64,000 nucleotides of DNA from UBA3700 sp964478025 (GCA_964478025.1 CAYZGK010000007.1:13260-77259), one strand, 5' to 3'; positions 51,310 to 61,093 are shown, numbered from the stretch's first letter. Numbers and translations are program-made. Notes: generated by a model from the sequence alone, not told the origin.

Positions 51310-52137
51310 ATGGCAAATTTTGATATAGAATTAGTAGGTAAAATAGGGTCTATGGCCCTTATAGATAAGAAAAACGGGCAAATGGATTATAACACCATTG
51401 CTAGAATTTCTAGGGAGCTAAAGCCAGGTTACGTATGGGTTACATCTGGAGCTACAGAAATAGGAAGATTAGACTATATAAAGAGAAATGGTTGTGAACT
51501 TACTGGAGATAGCCAAGCATGTAAAACGGATTATTCAGCTCAAGGCCAAACTATCCTTATGAATACTTATAGGCAATTTATTGATGCAAGATATTCTGTA
51601 AGACAAATATTAGTTGAGAACCAACACTTTAACGATAATGAAAAGAGGGAATATTTAAAATCTTTATTACTTAGATGTCCAAAACAAAATGCTATTCCAA
51701 TTATTAACTATAACGATCCATTATCTCCAGAGGAAATTGTAAAAGTTGAAATAGAAGCTTTATTAAAGAAAGGACAAAAAGCTGTACATTTAGCAGATAA
51801 TGATGAAACTGCAGCACAAGTAGCTCAACTTTTAAAGTGTAAAAATTTACTTATCTATACCTCTACAATTGGCATATACTCAAATCCTAAGGATGAAAGT
51901 ACGCTCATAAAGGAAATTGTTGGGAAAGATTCATACGAGCTTTTAGAGGCTATTACAGAGGCTCAAAAAGCATGTAATGGAACATCAAGAACAGGTTCAA
52001 ATGGAGCAGGTGCAAAATTAGAATATATTAAAGGTCCAGCAGCAAATGGTACCAATGTATATATTGCAAGTCCTAAATATACAATAAAAGAAATTCTATC
52101 TGGAGATGCTCCTTGTACTAGAATACATATAAAATAA
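51310..52137 (+). CDS. Amino-acid-kinase-family protein (glutamate 5-kinase-like)
   Basis: 275 residues with the carbamate/aspartate kinase fold: VGKIGSMAL at the N-terminus, VWVTSGATEIGRLDYI (about 42-57), PIINYNDPLS and LADNDETAAQVAQLLK (about 161-176), GSNGAGAKLEYI near the C-terminus. The DND.(T/L) motif and overall order resemble glutamate 5-kinase, but typical ProB residues are altered and no proA is adjacent. UMP kinase or an uncharacterised kinase remain possible. It follows the ComEC-like gene by eight bases and ends at a strong terminator. Confidence 0.75.
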   Translation: MANFDIELVGKIGSMALIDKKNGQMDYNTIARISRELKPGYVWVTSGATEIGRLDYIKRNGCELTGDSQACKTDYSAQGQTILMNTYRQFIDARYSVRQILVENQHFNDNEKREYLKSLLLRCPKQNAIPIINYNDPLSPEEIVKVEIEALLKKGQKAVHLADNDETAAQVAQLLKCKNLLIYTSTIGIYSNPKDESTLIKEIVGKDSYELLEAITEAQKACNGTSRTGSNGAGAKLEYIKGPAANGTNVYIASPKYTIKEILSGDAPCTRIHIK

Positions 52138-52156
52138 AAACTTTGAATTATAAAAC

Positions 52157-52188
52157 TAGGTAGCCTAAGACGACTACCTAATTTTTTT
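52157..52188 (+). terminator. Terminator of the MFS/hydrolase/kinase operon
   Basis: TAGGTAG (52157-52163) and CTACCTA (52174-52180), then A and T7. Confidence 0.88.
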
Positions 52189-52205
52189 ATAAAGATTTTT
52201 GTCCA

Positions 52206-52243
52206 TAAAAAAGCGGAACCTATAAGTTATATAAGTTCCGCTT
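52206..52243 (-). terminator. Terminator of nifJ
   Basis: On the - strand AAGCGGAAC (52243-52235) pairs with GTTCCGCTT (52219-52211), with further pairing in the loop, followed by T6. Confidence 0.88.
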
Positions 52244-52262
52244 GAATTTGTTTTAATAAGGA

Positions 52263-55200
52263 TTATTGTTTATTAGATTCTTCTTGTAAAATCTTATATC
52301 CTTCTCTTCTTGCTTTAGCTTGAGATTCATTTAGTTCAAATAGTTTTGCAGCAACTTCTGGTTTTTCTTTAGCAAGTCTTGCGTATCTATTTTCACCCAT
52401 TAGGAATTCCTTATATTCAACTGTAGGATCTTTAGAATCTAGAGTGAACTTTCCATCAACTGGATTGTATCTATAAAGTTGCCAATAACCTGTATCAACA
52501 GCTTTCTTTTCTTCAAGTTGTGAAGCACCCATATCTTTTAGACCATGGTTAATACATGGAGCATAAGCAATAATTAATGATGGACCATCATAAGCTTCAG
52601 CTTCCTTAATTGCTTTTAAGAATTGAGCTGGAGATGAACCCATAGAAACTTGAGCTACATATACATATCCATAAGACATAGCAATCTTTCCTAAGTCTTT
52701 CTTCTTTGTTAATTTACCACCAGCAGCGAATTTTGCAATAGCACCTGTTGGAGAAGATTTAGAAGCTTGACCACCTGTATTTGAGTAAACTTCTGTATCT
52801 AGAACAAGAACATTTACATTCTTATTCATTGCAAGAACGTGATCAAGACCACCAAAGCCGATATCATAAGCCCAGCCATCACCACCAAATATCCACATAG
52901 ATTTCTTTGCTAGACAATCTGTGTTCTTATTGATTCTTTCTAATAATTCTTTGTTAGCATCACTTGCATTCTTTACAGCATCAGCAATAACAGCCTTTAC
53001 AGCATCTGAAACTTCAACTGTCTTATTAGAATCATCTTTGTTTGCAATCCAGTTTTCAAATGCAGCCTTTGTATTATCATCAATACCATTTGCAATAGCA
53101 GCTTCCATATCTTCTTTTAGTTTTGCTCTACGTTGTTCAACTGCAATAGCCATACCATAACCAAACTCAGCATTATCTTCAAATAGAGAGTTAGCCCACG
53201 CTGGACCTTGTCCTTTCTTATTTGTTGTATATGGACATGTTGGAGCAGAACCACCATAAATTGATGAACAACCTGTTGCATTAGCAATTATCATTCTGTC
53301 ACCAAACATTTGAGTAACAACCTTAACATATGGAGTTTCACCACAACCAGCACAAGCACCTGAGAACTCGAATAATGGTTGACGGAATTGTGAACCCTTT
53401 ACGTCATCCTTTGAGATAGGAGCATCTGTTTCTGGAAGTTCAATTGCATAATCCCAATTTGCAACTTCGCCATTATCAATTGCCTTAGATAGAGGAATCA
53501 TCTTTAATGCATAGTTAACTGCAGGGATTTCTTGACCAGCAGCTTTAGCAGCAGCAACTTTCTTGTCAGCAGCTTGATTTACTGGACAAACTTTTGCACA
53601 AGAACCACAGCCTAAGCAGTCTAGTGCTGAAACTTGCATTCTATACTTATAACCTTTAGCTGCACCAACTTTTACATCTGCAGTAGCAAATGTATCTGGA
53701 GCACCATCAAATTCCTTTTGCATGAAAGGTCTAATTGTTGCATGAGGACATACAAATGCACAAGTATTACATTGGATACAAGCATCTGGATTCCATGTTG
53801 GAACTTTTTCTGAAACACCACGTTTTTCAAACTTTGTTGTTCCTGTTGGAACTGTTCCATCTGGATGATCAACAAATGCTGAAACTGGAAGTTTATCGCC
53901 TTCTTGAGCAAGCATTGGAGCAATAACATCAGTGAAGTACTTGTCATTACTTACTGGCTTAACAACTGCACCTTCTGTTGTTGTAGCCCAAGATTCAGGA
54001 TATTTAATTTCTGTTAGATTAGCAATAGCGTTATCTATAGCAGCATTATTCATATCAACTACTGCTTGACCCTTCTTAGCGAATGATTTAACAACGAAAT
54101 CCTTCATATGACGGTCAGCTTCTTCATATGGCATAATATTTGCAAGTTTAAAGAAACAAGCTTGCATTGTTGTAGAAATACGACCCTTAAGACCAATTGC
54201 ATCAACAACTTTGAAAGCATCGATGTTATAGAATTTAACTTTCTTTTGAGCAATGATATTCTTCATCTTAGCTGGAAGTTGTTTTTCCATTTCTTCTAAT
54301 GTCCAAGAAGAGTTTAGAAGGAAAGTAGCACCTGGCTTTAATGCAGAAACCATATCATATTTCAATACGTATGCTGGATTATGACAAGCAATGAAATCAG
54401 CTTGATCAATTAGATATGAAGACTTAATAGGGTTATCACCAAATCTTAAGTGAGAAATAGTAATACCACCAGACTTCTTTGAATCATATGCAAAATATGC
54501 TTGAGCATACTTATTTGTGTAGTTACCAATAATCTTGATAGAGTTTTTATTTGAACCTACTGTACCATCTGATCCTAAACCATAGAACATACATGAGATA
54601 GATCCCTTTGGAGCAGCGTCGATTTTTTCAGATAAATCTAATGAGTTACCTGTAACATCATCAACAATACCTACAGCAAAGTGATTCTTTGGTTGAGCAG
54701 CATCCATATTCTTGTAAACAGCATTTACACATGTAGGGTTAAATTCTTTAGAACCTAAACCATATCTACCACCAAGAACTTTAATATCTGTTCTTCCGTT
54801 TTCAACTAAAGCTGTAACAACATCAAGGTATAAAGGTTCACCAATTGAACCACATTCCTTAATTCTATCTAGAACAGTAATTTTCTTAACAGATGCAGGA
54901 ATAGCAGCAGCTAATTTTTCACCAACAAATGGTCTAAATAATCTAACTTTTACTAAACCTAACTTTTGACCTTTTGCGTTTAGATAATCAATAGTTTCTT
55001 CAATAGCTTCAGCGCCTGAACCCATGATAACAATAACCTTGTCAGCATCTGGTGCACCATAGTATTGATATAACTTGTAATCTCTACCAGTAATTGTCTT
55101 AACATCTTCCATAGCTTCTTCAACAGCAGCAGGAACTGACTTATAAATTACATTACAAGCTTCTCTTTGTGTGAAGTAAACATCAGGGTTTTGAGCAGTA

Positions 55201-55856
55201 CCTTTTTGAACTGGGTGTTCTGGGTTTAGAGCACGCTTTTTAAATGCATCTACATACTTTGAATACTTAGCATCAAAAATTGGTTGAATTTCAGAATATT
55301 CAATACCATCAATTTTTGAAACTTCATGAGATGTTCTAAATCCATCAAAGAAGTGTAGGAAAGGTACAGAAGATTTTAATGTTGCAAAGTGTGCAACTAA
55401 AGCTAAGTCCATTGCCTCTTGAACAGAGTTAGAACAAAGCATAGCAAATCCTGTTTGACGACATGCCATAACGTCTGAGTGATCACCAAAGATGTTTAAA
55501 GCATGGTAAGCAAGTGCACGAGCACTTACATGGAAAACTGTTGGTAATAATTCACCAGCAATTTTGTACATGTTAGGAATCATAAGTAGTAAACCTTGGC
55601 TTGCTGTAAATGTTGTTGTTAAAGCACCAGCTTGCAAAGATCCGTGGACAGCACCAGCTGCACCACCTTCAGATTCCATTTCTGCGATTTTTAGGACTTG
55701 TCCAAATAAGTTCTTTCTTCCAGCAGTAGCCCATTCATCACAATTTTCGGCCATTGGAGAGGAAGGAGTGATTGGGTAAATACAAGCAACTTCGTTAAAT
55801 GCATAAGCAATATGAGAAGCGGCAGTATTACCATCGATTGTCATTTTGACGCTCAT
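52263..55856 (-). CDS. nifJ: Pyruvate:ferredoxin (flavodoxin) oxidoreductase
   Basis: Oxidatively decarboxylates pyruvate to acetyl-CoA with reduction of ferredoxin, the central catabolic step of the anaerobe. It is the single-chain 1197-residue form. The N-terminal TPP/pyruvate domain (AYAFNEVACIYPITPSSPMAE) is followed by the gamma domain, two [4Fe-4S] motifs (CIQCNTCAFVCPH and CLGCGSCAKVCP, about residues 690-760) and the TPP domain with CAGCGETPYVKVV and GGDGWAYDIGFGGLDHVLA. A single-gene transcript on the - strand, with AGGAGGT-like SD (GGAGGTAA) before ATG. Confidence 0.98.
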   Translation of the reverse strand: MSVKMTIDGNTAASHIAYAFNEVACIYPITPSSPMAENCDEWATAGRKNLFGQVLKIAEMESEGGAAGAVHGSLQAGALTTTFTASQGLLLMIPNMYKIAGELLPTVFHVSARALAYHALNIFGDHSDVMACRQTGFAMLCSNSVQEAMDLALVAHFATLKSSVPFLHFFDGFRTSHEVSKIDGIEYSEIQPIFDAKYSKYVDAFKKRALNPEHPVQKGTAQNPDVYFTQREACNVIYKSVPAAVEEAMEDVKTITGRDYKLYQYYGAPDADKVIVIMGSGAEAIEETIDYLNAKGQKLGLVKVRLFRPFVGEKLAAAIPASVKKITVLDRIKECGSIGEPLYLDVVTALVENGRTDIKVLGGRYGLGSKEFNPTCVNAVYKNMDAAQPKNHFAVGIVDDVTGNSLDLSEKIDAAPKGSISCMFYGLGSDGTVGSNKNSIKIIGNYTNKYAQAYFAYDSKKSGGITISHLRFGDNPIKSSYLIDQADFIACHNPAYVLKYDMVSALKPGATFLLNSSWTLEEMEKQLPAKMKNIIAQKKVKFYNIDAFKVVDAIGLKGRISTTMQACFFKLANIMPYEEADRHMKDFVVKSFAKKGQAVVDMNNAAIDNAIANLTEIKYPESWATTTEGAVVKPVSNDKYFTDVIAPMLAQEGDKLPVSAFVDHPDGTVPTGTTKFEKRGVSEKVPTWNPDACIQCNTCAFVCPHATIRPFMQKEFDGAPDTFATADVKVGAAKGYKYRMQVSALDCLGCGSCAKVCPVNQAADKKVAAAKAAGQEIPAVNYALKMIPLSKAIDNGEVANWDYAIELPETDAPISKDDVKGSQFRQPLFEFSGACAGCGETPYVKVVTQMFGDRMIIANATGCSSIYGGSAPTCPYTTNKKGQGPAWANSLFEDNAEFGYGMAIAVEQRRAKLKEDMEAAIANGIDDNTKAAFENWIANKDDSNKTVEVSDAVKAVIADAVKNASDANKELLERINKNTDCLAKKSMWIFGGDGWAYDIGFGGLDHVLAMNKNVNVLVLDTEVYSNTGGQASKSSPTGAIAKFAAGGKLTKKKDLGKIAMSYGYVYVAQVSMGSSPAQFLKAIKEAEAYDGPSLIIAYAPCINHGLKDMGASQLEEKKAVDTGYWQLYRYNPVDGKFTLDSKDPTVEYKEFLMGENRYARLAKEKPEVAAKLFELNESQAKARREGYKILQEESNKQ

Positions 55857-55954
55857 TTAATTACCTCCATAATGATATAATTTAATTTTTTTCACCTTTA
55901 TAATTATATTAAAATATAAGAATATAAGTCAATGCTTAATTTTGCCAATTCTTT

Positions 55955-55986
55955 TTCTTTATTAAATAAAGAATGTATGGTATAAT
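55955..55986 (+). promoter_or_regulatory. ecfA1 promoter with overlapping palindrome
   Basis: Extended -10 TGG-TATAAT (55978-55986) lacks a good -35. In its place is the perfect inverted repeat TTCTTTATT-A-AATAAAGAA (55955-55973), positioned to act as an operator or activator site. Confidence 0.5.
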
Positions 55987-56007
55987 TTCCTTGTTTTTGA
56001 GGTGTAA

Positions 56008-56841
56008 ATGAACGCAATAGAATTAAAAAATGTTCAATTTTCATATGTATTAAATGAAAATGAGATAGTAAGAGCAGTAAGAAATGTTTCTCTTGATATA
56101 GAGGAAGGTTCTTTTGTTGCTATTGTTGGGCATAATGGTTCTGGCAAATCTACACTTGCAAAACTTTTAAATGGACTGCTTATTCCAGATAAAGGAACTG
56201 TTTCAGTCTTTGGTATAGATACATCAAATAAAAAAACAATATATGATGTTAGAAAATCTGTAGGAATGGTATTTCAAAATCCAGATAATCAAATGGTAGC
56301 CTCAATTATTGAGGATGATATTGCATTTGGTCCTGAAAACTTAGGTGTTCCAAGAGAAGAAATTATAGAGCGTGTTGACTGGGCTTTAGATAAAGTAGGA
56401 ATGAGCGAGCATAAAAAAGGAACTCCATTTAAATTATCTGGTGGTCAAAAACAAAGAATCGCAATTGCTGGAATTATAGCAATGAAACCAAAAGTTATAG
56501 TTTTTGATGAATCAACCGCAATGCTTGATCCTCAAGGTAGAGCAGAAATTATGAAAGTTGCTCACGAATTAAATAAAGACGGAATGACCGTTATTTGTAT
56601 TACGCACTACATGGAAGAAGCGCTTGAAGCGGATAGAGTAATTGTAATGAATGATGGCAAAGTTGTTTTAGATGATACACCTAAAAATGTATTTTCTAAA
56701 TATAAAGAACTTGAAAGTTATAAGTTAACTGTTCCAATTTCTACAAAGATAGCAATTAAACTTGATGAATTAGGAATAAATGTAGGAAAGGATGTTATGA
56801 ATAAGGAGGAGCTTGTAGATAGATTATGTCAATTGTTATAA
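56008..56841 (+). CDS. ecfA1: Energy-coupling factor transporter ATPase EcfA1
   Basis: ABC ATPase of the shared ECF vitamin-uptake module. 277 residues with Walker A GHNGSGKSTLAK (about 41-52), the Q-loop VFQNPDNQMVA, signature LSGGQKQRIAIAG and Walker B KVIVFDESTAML. Serine follows the Walker B glutamate (DEST rather than DEPT), typical of EcfA1. It is the first gene of ecfA1-ecfA2-ecfT-truA, commonly found after ribosomal-protein genes in Firmicutes. Overlaps ecfA2 by 16 bases. Confidence 0.94.
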   Translation: MNAIELKNVQFSYVLNENEIVRAVRNVSLDIEEGSFVAIVGHNGSGKSTLAKLLNGLLIPDKGTVSVFGIDTSNKKTIYDVRKSVGMVFQNPDNQMVASIIEDDIAFGPENLGVPREEIIERVDWALDKVGMSEHKKGTPFKLSGGQKQRIAIAGIIAMKPKVIVFDESTAMLDPQGRAEIMKVAHELNKDGMTVICITHYMEEALEADRVIVMNDGKVVLDDTPKNVFSKYKELESYKLTVPISTKIAIKLDELGINVGKDVMNKEELVDRLCQLL

Positions 56842-57770
56842 AGAATCTTCAATTTACCTATAGTGCAAAGTCTCCTTATGAAACAAAGGCATTAGATGAT
56901 ATAAACCTTGAGATAAATGAGGGTGAGTTTTTAGGCATTGTTGGACATACTGGATCTGGTAAGTCTACCTTTATACAACATTTAAATGGGTTAATAAAGG
57001 TTCAAGATGGAAGTATTGATGTATTTGATATAAAACTAACAAATGCTAAAAAGCCAAAGCCTGATTTAAGAAAATTAAGATCGTATGTTGGAATGGTATT
57101 TCAATATCCAGAATATCAATTATTTGAGGATACAGTTTATAAAGATGTTGCTTTTGGTCCTAAGAATTTAGGACTTGATGAAAAAGAAATTGAAAAGAGA
57201 GTTGAAGAAGCGATAACGCTTGTTGGACTTGATTATGAAAAAATTAAAAATAGAGCGCCATTTGAATTATCTGGTGGTCAAAAAAGAAGGGTTGCTATTG
57301 CTGGTATTATAGCAATGAAACCAAAAGTTTTAATATTAGATGAGCCAACAGCAGGACTTGATCCTTTTGGAAAAGAACAAATTTTATCACTTATAACAAA
57401 ACTAAAAGAGAATTGCTCTCCAACTATAATTGTTATCTCTCATGATATGGATGAGATAACAAGATTTGCAAATAGATTAGTAGTATTTAATGATGGAAAA
57501 ATAGCATTTGATATTCCTATGAAAGAGCTTTTTAAACATAGCGAGGAATTAGTAAAAATTGGGTTAGATATTCCAACTCCAGTAAAGATAGCAAATGCAT
57601 TAAAGGAAAAGGGAATAGAGGTGAGTGATGATATAATAACATCACAAGATTTAATATCTAGTATTGTTGACCTTTACAATAAAAAACATGGCACCTGTAT
57701 AGATAAAAACTCAATACAAAGTAAAGATTTTGATTTTTCTATAGATAAGGGGGATGTATTTAATGAATAG
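56826..57770 (+). CDS. ecfA2: Energy-coupling factor transporter ATPase EcfA2
   Basis: Second ATPase of the module, forming a heterodimer with EcfA1. 314 residues with GHTGSGKSTFIQHLNGL (Walker A), VFQYPEYQLFEDTV (Q-loop with the EcfA2-type YPEYQLF), LSGGQKRRVAIAG and LILDEPTAGLDPFG. The C-terminal extension from about residue 230 contacts EcfT. Start ATG lies within the end of ecfA1, so the two are translationally coupled. Confidence 0.94.
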   Translation: MSIVIKNLQFTYSAKSPYETKALDDINLEINEGEFLGIVGHTGSGKSTFIQHLNGLIKVQDGSIDVFDIKLTNAKKPKPDLRKLRSYVGMVFQYPEYQLFEDTVYKDVAFGPKNLGLDEKEIEKRVEEAITLVGLDYEKIKNRAPFELSGGQKRRVAIAGIIAMKPKVLILDEPTAGLDPFGKEQILSLITKLKENCSPTIIVISHDMDEITRFANRLVVFNDGKIAFDIPMKELFKHSEELVKIGLDIPTPVKIANALKEKGIEVSDDIITSQDLISSIVDLYNKKHGTCIDKNSIQSKDFDFSIDKGDVFNE

Positions 57771-58608
57771 TTTTTCATTTGGACAATACTACCCTGGAAA
57801 CTCTATTATTCATAGGTTAGATCCTAGAACTAAGCTTTTATTTACGTTTGTTTATATGATAACTATTTTCTTAGTTAAATCGTATATTGGGTATTTAGTT
57901 ACAGCAATATTATTTACCACAATAGTTTTTGTATCTACAGTTCCTTGGAAAGTAGTTTTTAAATCTATAAGAGCAGTACTATTTCTTTTAATTTTTACAT
58001 TGCTTATAAACTTACTTTTCTATAAAGAAGGAACAGAATTATTCGCGTGGAAATTTATTCATATTACAGTAGGTGGAATTGATTATTCAATAAAGATGCT
58101 TTTAAGACTAACATTGCTTGTAATGGGAGCTTCAATACTTACATTTACAACAACATCAACTGAGCTTACTGATGCATTAGAGTATTTATTAAAACCTTTA
58201 AAGTATCTTCATATTCCAGTTCATGATTTAGCAATAATTATGAGTATTGCATTAAGATTCATTCCAACTTTAATTGAAGAAACTCAAAAAATAATGAATG
58301 CACAAAAAGCAAGAGGAGCCAATTTAGATACTGGTAATTTCTTCCAAAGAGTAAAAGCGATGCTACCTATTTTAATTCCGCTATTTGTGTCTGCTTTTAG
58401 AAGAGCAGATGAACTTGCTGATGCGCTTGATGCAAGATGTTATAACGCAACTGATAAAAGAACAAAAATGAAAGTGCTAAAATTTGGAATGGCGGATTTT
58501 GTTGTTTTAATAATTACAGTGATTTTTGTAACACTAATATGTTTAGATTCATATATGCTTGGCGGTGCATATTTAGATAAACTAATTTATTCGTTTATAG
58601 TGGGGTAA
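57763..58608 (+). CDS. ecfT: Energy-coupling factor transmembrane protein EcfT
   Basis: Membrane scaffold joining the ATPases to interchangeable S components. ATG 57763 is chosen because AAGGGGG lies nine bases before it; ATG 57754 would directly abut that site. 281 residues beginning MNSFSFGQYYPGNSIIHRLDPR, about five helices, and the coupling-helix motifs ARGANLD and FRRADELADALDARCY with conserved Ala-Arg-Gly/Ala-Arg-Cys. Overlaps ecfA2 by eight bases. No S component gene is in the window. Confidence 0.93.
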   Translation: MNSFSFGQYYPGNSIIHRLDPRTKLLFTFVYMITIFLVKSYIGYLVTAILFTTIVFVSTVPWKVVFKSIRAVLFLLIFTLLINLLFYKEGTELFAWKFIHITVGGIDYSIKMLLRLTLLVMGASILTFTTTSTELTDALEYLLKPLKYLHIPVHDLAIIMSIALRFIPTLIEETQKIMNAQKARGANLDTGNFFQRVKAMLPILIPLFVSAFRRADELADALDARCYNATDKRTKMKVLKFGMADFVVLIITVIFVTLICLDSYMLGGAYLDKLIYSFIVG

Positions 58609-58609
58609 T

Positions 58610-59356
58610 ATGAGATATAAGTTAACGATAGCTTATGATGGAACAAATTATTATGGATTTCAAAGACAATCCACGCTTCCTACTATTCAAGAAGAAATAG
58701 AAAAAGTACTAAACAAAATATTGCAAGAAGATATAACTATTACAGCCTCTGGAAGAACGGACGCTGGAGTGCATGCACTTGGGCAAGTTGCGCATTTTGA
58801 TACAACTAAAGAGATAACAAATTTAAAGAAATTTATTTATGGTATGAACTCTCTTTTGCCAAAAAGTATAGACATACTGAATTGTGAAAAAGTTGATGAG
58901 AATTTTCATGCAAGATACTCATCAAAATTAAAAACTTATGTGTATAAAATTTATCTATCTAAAGGTAATGAACCATTAAAGAGAAATTATTACCATATAT
59001 GCGGATATGACTTGGATTTTGAGAAAATGCAACAAGCATGCAACAAGTTTGTTGGGGAGCATGATTTTAAAGCGTTTTCTGTTGAAAATCCAAAGCTTAA
59101 ATCTACAACAAGAATTGTAACTGATTGTCACTTAGAAAGGGATGGAAGTGAGATAGATTTAATAATTACAGGTAATGGATTTTTGCACAATATGGTAAGG
59201 TCGATTGCAGGAACTATCATTGATGTTGCTCGTGGTAGATTTAATGTGGAGTATATTGACAAAATATTTGAATCAAAAGATCATACTAAGGCGGGTAAAA
59301 CGTTAGAAGGGTGCGGATTGTATCTAAAAAGCGTTGAATATAAAGAAGAAAGTTAG
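58610..59356 (+). CDS. truA: tRNA pseudouridine synthase A
   Basis: Forms pseudouridine at positions 38-40 of tRNA anticodon arms. 248 residues; the catalytic Asp lies in ASGRTDAGVHALGQVAHF (about residues 47-64). YDGTNYYGFQRQ and the C-terminal ITGNGFLHNMVRSIAGT are also characteristic. It follows ecfT by one base; ecfT-truA-rplM-rpsI is a conserved Firmicute gene order. Confidence 0.96.
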   Translation: MRYKLTIAYDGTNYYGFQRQSTLPTIQEEIEKVLNKILQEDITITASGRTDAGVHALGQVAHFDTTKEITNLKKFIYGMNSLLPKSIDILNCEKVDENFHARYSSKLKTYVYKIYLSKGNEPLKRNYYHICGYDLDFEKMQQACNKFVGEHDFKAFSVENPKLKSTTRIVTDCHLERDGSEIDLIITGNGFLHNMVRSIAGTIIDVARGRFNVEYIDKIFESKDHTKAGKTLEGCGLYLKSVEYKEES

Positions 59357-59377
59357 AAAAATTTTGATTAAAAGTGT

Positions 59378-59406
59378 TTGACACTTGTAGGTGCATTATA
59401 TAAAAT
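59378..59406 (+). promoter_or_regulatory. Promoter of rplM-rpsI
   Basis: TTGACA (59378-59383) and TAAAAT (59401-59406) with 17 bases between. The leader of about 90 bases up to rplM may hold an L13-type autoregulatory structure, but I could not fold a convincing one by eye. Confidence 0.75.
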
Positions 59407-59501
59407 AATAAAGCGATTAAATTAACACAAAGTAAAACTTGCCCCTTGAAATGTGGTGATTAAATTACAAAAAAATGAATAAATTTGGAGGGTTTAAGAC
59501 C

Positions 59502-59930
59502 ATGAAAACATATATGGCAAAGCCTGAGGACATTGAAAAGAAATGGTACATTGTTGATGCAACAGATTTAGTTCTTGGTAGATTAGCATCAAATGTAGCT
59601 AGTGTTCTTAGAGGAAAGAATAAGCCAACATATACACCAAACGTTGATACTGGTGATTATGTTATTGTTATCAACTGCGATAAAGTAGTTTTAACAGGAA
59701 ACAAGTTAGAGGATAAATACCACACACATTATACAGGTTATATTGGTGGTTTAAAGAAGATTCAATACAAGACATTAATGGCAACAAAGCCAGAATATGC
59801 TGTAGAATTAGCAGTTAAGGGAATGCTTCCTAAGAATTCTTTAGGTAGAGCTCAACTTAAGAAATTACGTTGCTACGCTGGCGCTGAGCATGGACACGAA
59901 GCTCAAAAGCCAATCGAGCTAAAGTTCTAA
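59502..59930 (+). CDS. rplM: 50S ribosomal protein L13
   Basis: 142 residues from ATG 59502, preceded by GGAGGGTTT; the earlier in-frame ATG at 59475 lacks an SD and would add residues not found in L13. The motifs KKWYIVDATDLVLGRLASNV, GDYVIVINCDKVVLTGNK and GMLPKNSLGRAQLKKL are clear. Forms a co-transcribed pair with rpsI, as in nearly all bacteria. Confidence 0.98.
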   Translation: MKTYMAKPEDIEKKWYIVDATDLVLGRLASNVASVLRGKNKPTYTPNVDTGDYVIVINCDKVVLTGNKLEDKYHTHYTGYIGGLKKIQYKTLMATKPEYAVELAVKGMLPKNSLGRAQLKKLRCYAGAEHGHEAQKPIELKF

Positions 59931-59946
59931 TAAGGAGTAAACAATT

Positions 59947-60360
59947 ATGGTAGCTAAGAAGAAAACAAGTAAGAAAATTGAATTCCTAGGAACAGGTAGA
60001 AGAAAGAAGGCTGTTGCTAGAGTTAGATTAGCAGATGGTACAGGGGTTATTACAATCAATAAGAAGTCATTAGACGAATATTTTGGATTAGACACATTAA
60101 AATATATTGTTAATCAACCATTAGTATTAACAGGTAATACATCAAATTATGATGTTGTTGTAAATGTTAAAGGTGGTGGCTTTACAGGACAAGCTGGTGC
60201 TATTAGACATGGTATCTCAAGAGCTTTAGTAAAAGCTGATGAAAATACAAAGGCTGAATTAAAGAAAGCTGGATTCTTAACAAGAGATCCAAGAGAAAAG
60301 GAAAGAAAGAAATACGGCTTAAAGAAAGCAAGACGTGCTCCTCAATTCTCAAAGAGATAA
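59947..60360 (+). CDS. rpsI: 30S ribosomal protein S9
   Basis: 137 residues. The N-terminal basic extension MVAKKKTSKKIEF precedes the conserved FLGTGRRKKAVARVRL, GGGFTGQAGAIRHGISRALV and the C-terminal KKARRAPQFSKR that reaches the P-site tRNA. It starts 16 bases after rplM with AAGGAG. Confidence 0.98.
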   Translation: MVAKKKTSKKIEFLGTGRRKKAVARVRLADGTGVITINKKSLDEYFGLDTLKYIVNQPLVLTGNTSNYDVVVNVKGGGFTGQAGAIRHGISRALVKADENTKAELKKAGFLTRDPREKERKKYGLKKARRAPQFSKR

Positions 60361-60385
60361 TCAGACAAGCAAAAACAAAAACAAG

Positions 60386-60414
60386 AAATCTCGGAGTTTT
60401 CCGAGATTTTTTTT
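60386..60414 (+). terminator. Terminator of rplM-rpsI
   Basis: AAATCTCGG (60386-60394) and CCGAGATTT (60401-60409), followed by a run of T. Confidence 0.93.
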
Positions 60415-60480
60415 GTTTTCTTTAAGATTTGAACGATTTTGTGTAAAAAAGTACATTTATTTTATAAATTTGTTTTTATT

Positions 60481-60497
60481 TGTAATTAGTTTGTAAT
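60481..60497 (+). promoter_or_regulatory. WalR/PhoP-type direct repeat upstream of exported protein 1
   Basis: TGTAAT-TAGTT-TGTAAT, two identical hexamers 11 bases apart, matching the TGTWAH-N5-TGTWAH box of the essential WalR regulator. A TATAAC -10-like element lies about 12 bases downstream. Confidence 0.6.
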
Positions 60498-60545
60498 CAA
60501 TTTGGGACTATAACTATTGGCGGTTAAATAAAAGGAGGCATAGAT

Positions 60546-61031
60546 ATGATAGTAAGAAAAAGCTTAATTGCTATATCTTTAGTAAGTTTTATTGTTATTA
60601 TGACGATATGCTTAACTCCTTTTGTATTTGCCTATGAAAATCAAAGTGCCGCATTTGGTATGAATATTAAATATGGCGATGTTATTTTTACATCTACATC
60701 TTCAAGTGGTTCTACAGCAACAGTGTCTACCGACGATAAGACTTTAACGATAAATGTTAGTAGTATGACTAGTTTTTTTACAAAAGCTTCAGTAACAATA
60801 ACTTGTAAAGTAAAAAATATTTACAGTGAAGCCGTAACTTATAATGGTTACAGTGAAGAGAGTAATGGAATTTCTTCAACGGCGACTTACGAGGTAAGTG
60901 GCTTAACTAAAGGAACAACAATAGGTCCAAATGAGGAAGTAACTTTTACAGTCAAGATCACTAATACAAGTATATGGTTTGTTACTACAAGTGGCTCACT
61001 TGTTCTAAAGTTTGATTATCTAAAAAATTAA
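60546..61031 (+). CDS. Exported protein of unknown function (paralogue 1)
   Basis: 161 residues. A signal peptide or anchor (basic VRKS, then a hydrophobic core to about residue 28, VFAYENQ) leads to a beta-rich Ser/Thr domain: FGMNIKYGDVIFTSTSSSG, TVSTDDKTLTINV, GLTKGTTIGPNEEVTFTVKI. It resembles SipW-type/TasA-like secreted Firmicute proteins only loosely. The N-terminal 160 residues are repeated in the next gene, so they form a gene pair by duplication. The preceding direct repeat suggests cell-envelope-stress or growth-phase control. Confidence 0.75.
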   Translation: MIVRKSLIAISLVSFIVIMTICLTPFVFAYENQSAAFGMNIKYGDVIFTSTSSSGSTATVSTDDKTLTINVSSMTSFFTKASVTITCKVKNIYSEAVTYNGYSEESNGISSTATYEVSGLTKGTTIGPNEEVTFTVKITNTSIWFVTTSGSLVLKFDYLKN

Positions 61032-61093
61032 ATATTTATCTAAGTTTTAATCTTTTTTTTGCAAAAGTTTATTTTTCTAAATAAACCGGTTTT

